From contig DJXA01000211.1 of NCBI GenBank assembly GCA_002449555.1, forward strand, positions 1 through 5,547: 5,547 nucleotides of DNA, in the 5' to 3' direction. Position numbers and translations under genes: made by a program. Positions 5,525 to 5,547 of the stretch are shown here, piece by piece. The number at the start of each line of letters is the position of its first letter. The first letter of the stretch is position 1. This DNA comes from Atopobiaceae bacterium UBA7016. GTDB lineage: Bacteria > Actinomycetota > Coriobacteriia > Coriobacteriales > Atopobiaceae. The notes beneath the pieces were generated by a model. The model was not told where the DNA came from. It saw nothing but the letters and a program-made list of their open reading frames with translations, and searched no databases.

Positions 5525-5547
5525 CCCATACAAGTGGGACAGGCACC
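5525..5547 (+). repeat. Dispersed repeat, copy 3 (23 bp, at the window edge)
   Basis: This copy is identical over 23 bp to 3818-3840 and in the same orientation. It ends exactly at the window edge, so the element may continue beyond. It lies about 107 bp upstream of the GH1 start. Confidence 0.75.

Noticed and set aside
3818..5547. CRISPR array from the repeated 23-mer
   Set aside because: There are only two full copies about 1.7 kb apart with a gene between, no regular spacers and no cas genes.

Overview
The window is GC-rich and densely coded. It carries a cellobiose-type PTS EIIB, a GH1 6-phospho-beta-glucosidase, a DUF234 protein fragment and strong GGAGG-type ribosome binding sites. This fits a host-associated anaerobe, and the DUF234 sequence style suggests Coriobacteriia such as Olsenella, Atopobium or Collinsella. 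The taxonomic call is inference from protein style only.

Layout, left to right. A minus-strand run reads from right to left: a possible 44-residue Cys-rich ORF (2906-2772), a stand-alone PTS EIIB of the lactose/cellobiose family (2705-2373), a C-terminal DUF234 remnant (2330-1956), and two tandem M14-type succinylglutamate desuccinylase/aspartoacylase-like proteins (1895-966 and 969-25). The last two overlap by ATGA and are probably translationally coupled. On the plus strand, 3054-3773 encodes a histidine-phosphatase (phosphoglycerate-mutase-like) protein. It converges on a minus-strand GH1 6-phospho-beta-glucosidase (5418-3928). The convergent gap holds a perfect 37-bp inverted repeat with a 2-nt centre.

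An 18-23 bp sequence beginning CCCATACAA(G/A)TGGGACAG occurs three times: 2907-2924 on the minus strand, and 3818-3840 and 5525-5547 on the plus strand, the last ending exactly at the window edge. All copies are intergenic. The outer two flank the GH1 gene as direct repeats, and the inner two flank the phosphatase gene as inverted repeats.

How the genes work together: EIIB and GH1 are two steps of PTS beta-glucoside use (phosphorylation on import, then hydrolysis of the 6-phospho-glucoside), but no EIIC or EIIA is present here and the two genes are not in one operon. The aspartoacylase-like pair is the most unusual content. Each member lacks residues of the zinc/catalytic set, the downstream one nearly all of them, so they may be a diverged enzyme/pseudoenzyme pair. 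I see no CRISPR array, rRNA or tRNA, and no transposase gene.
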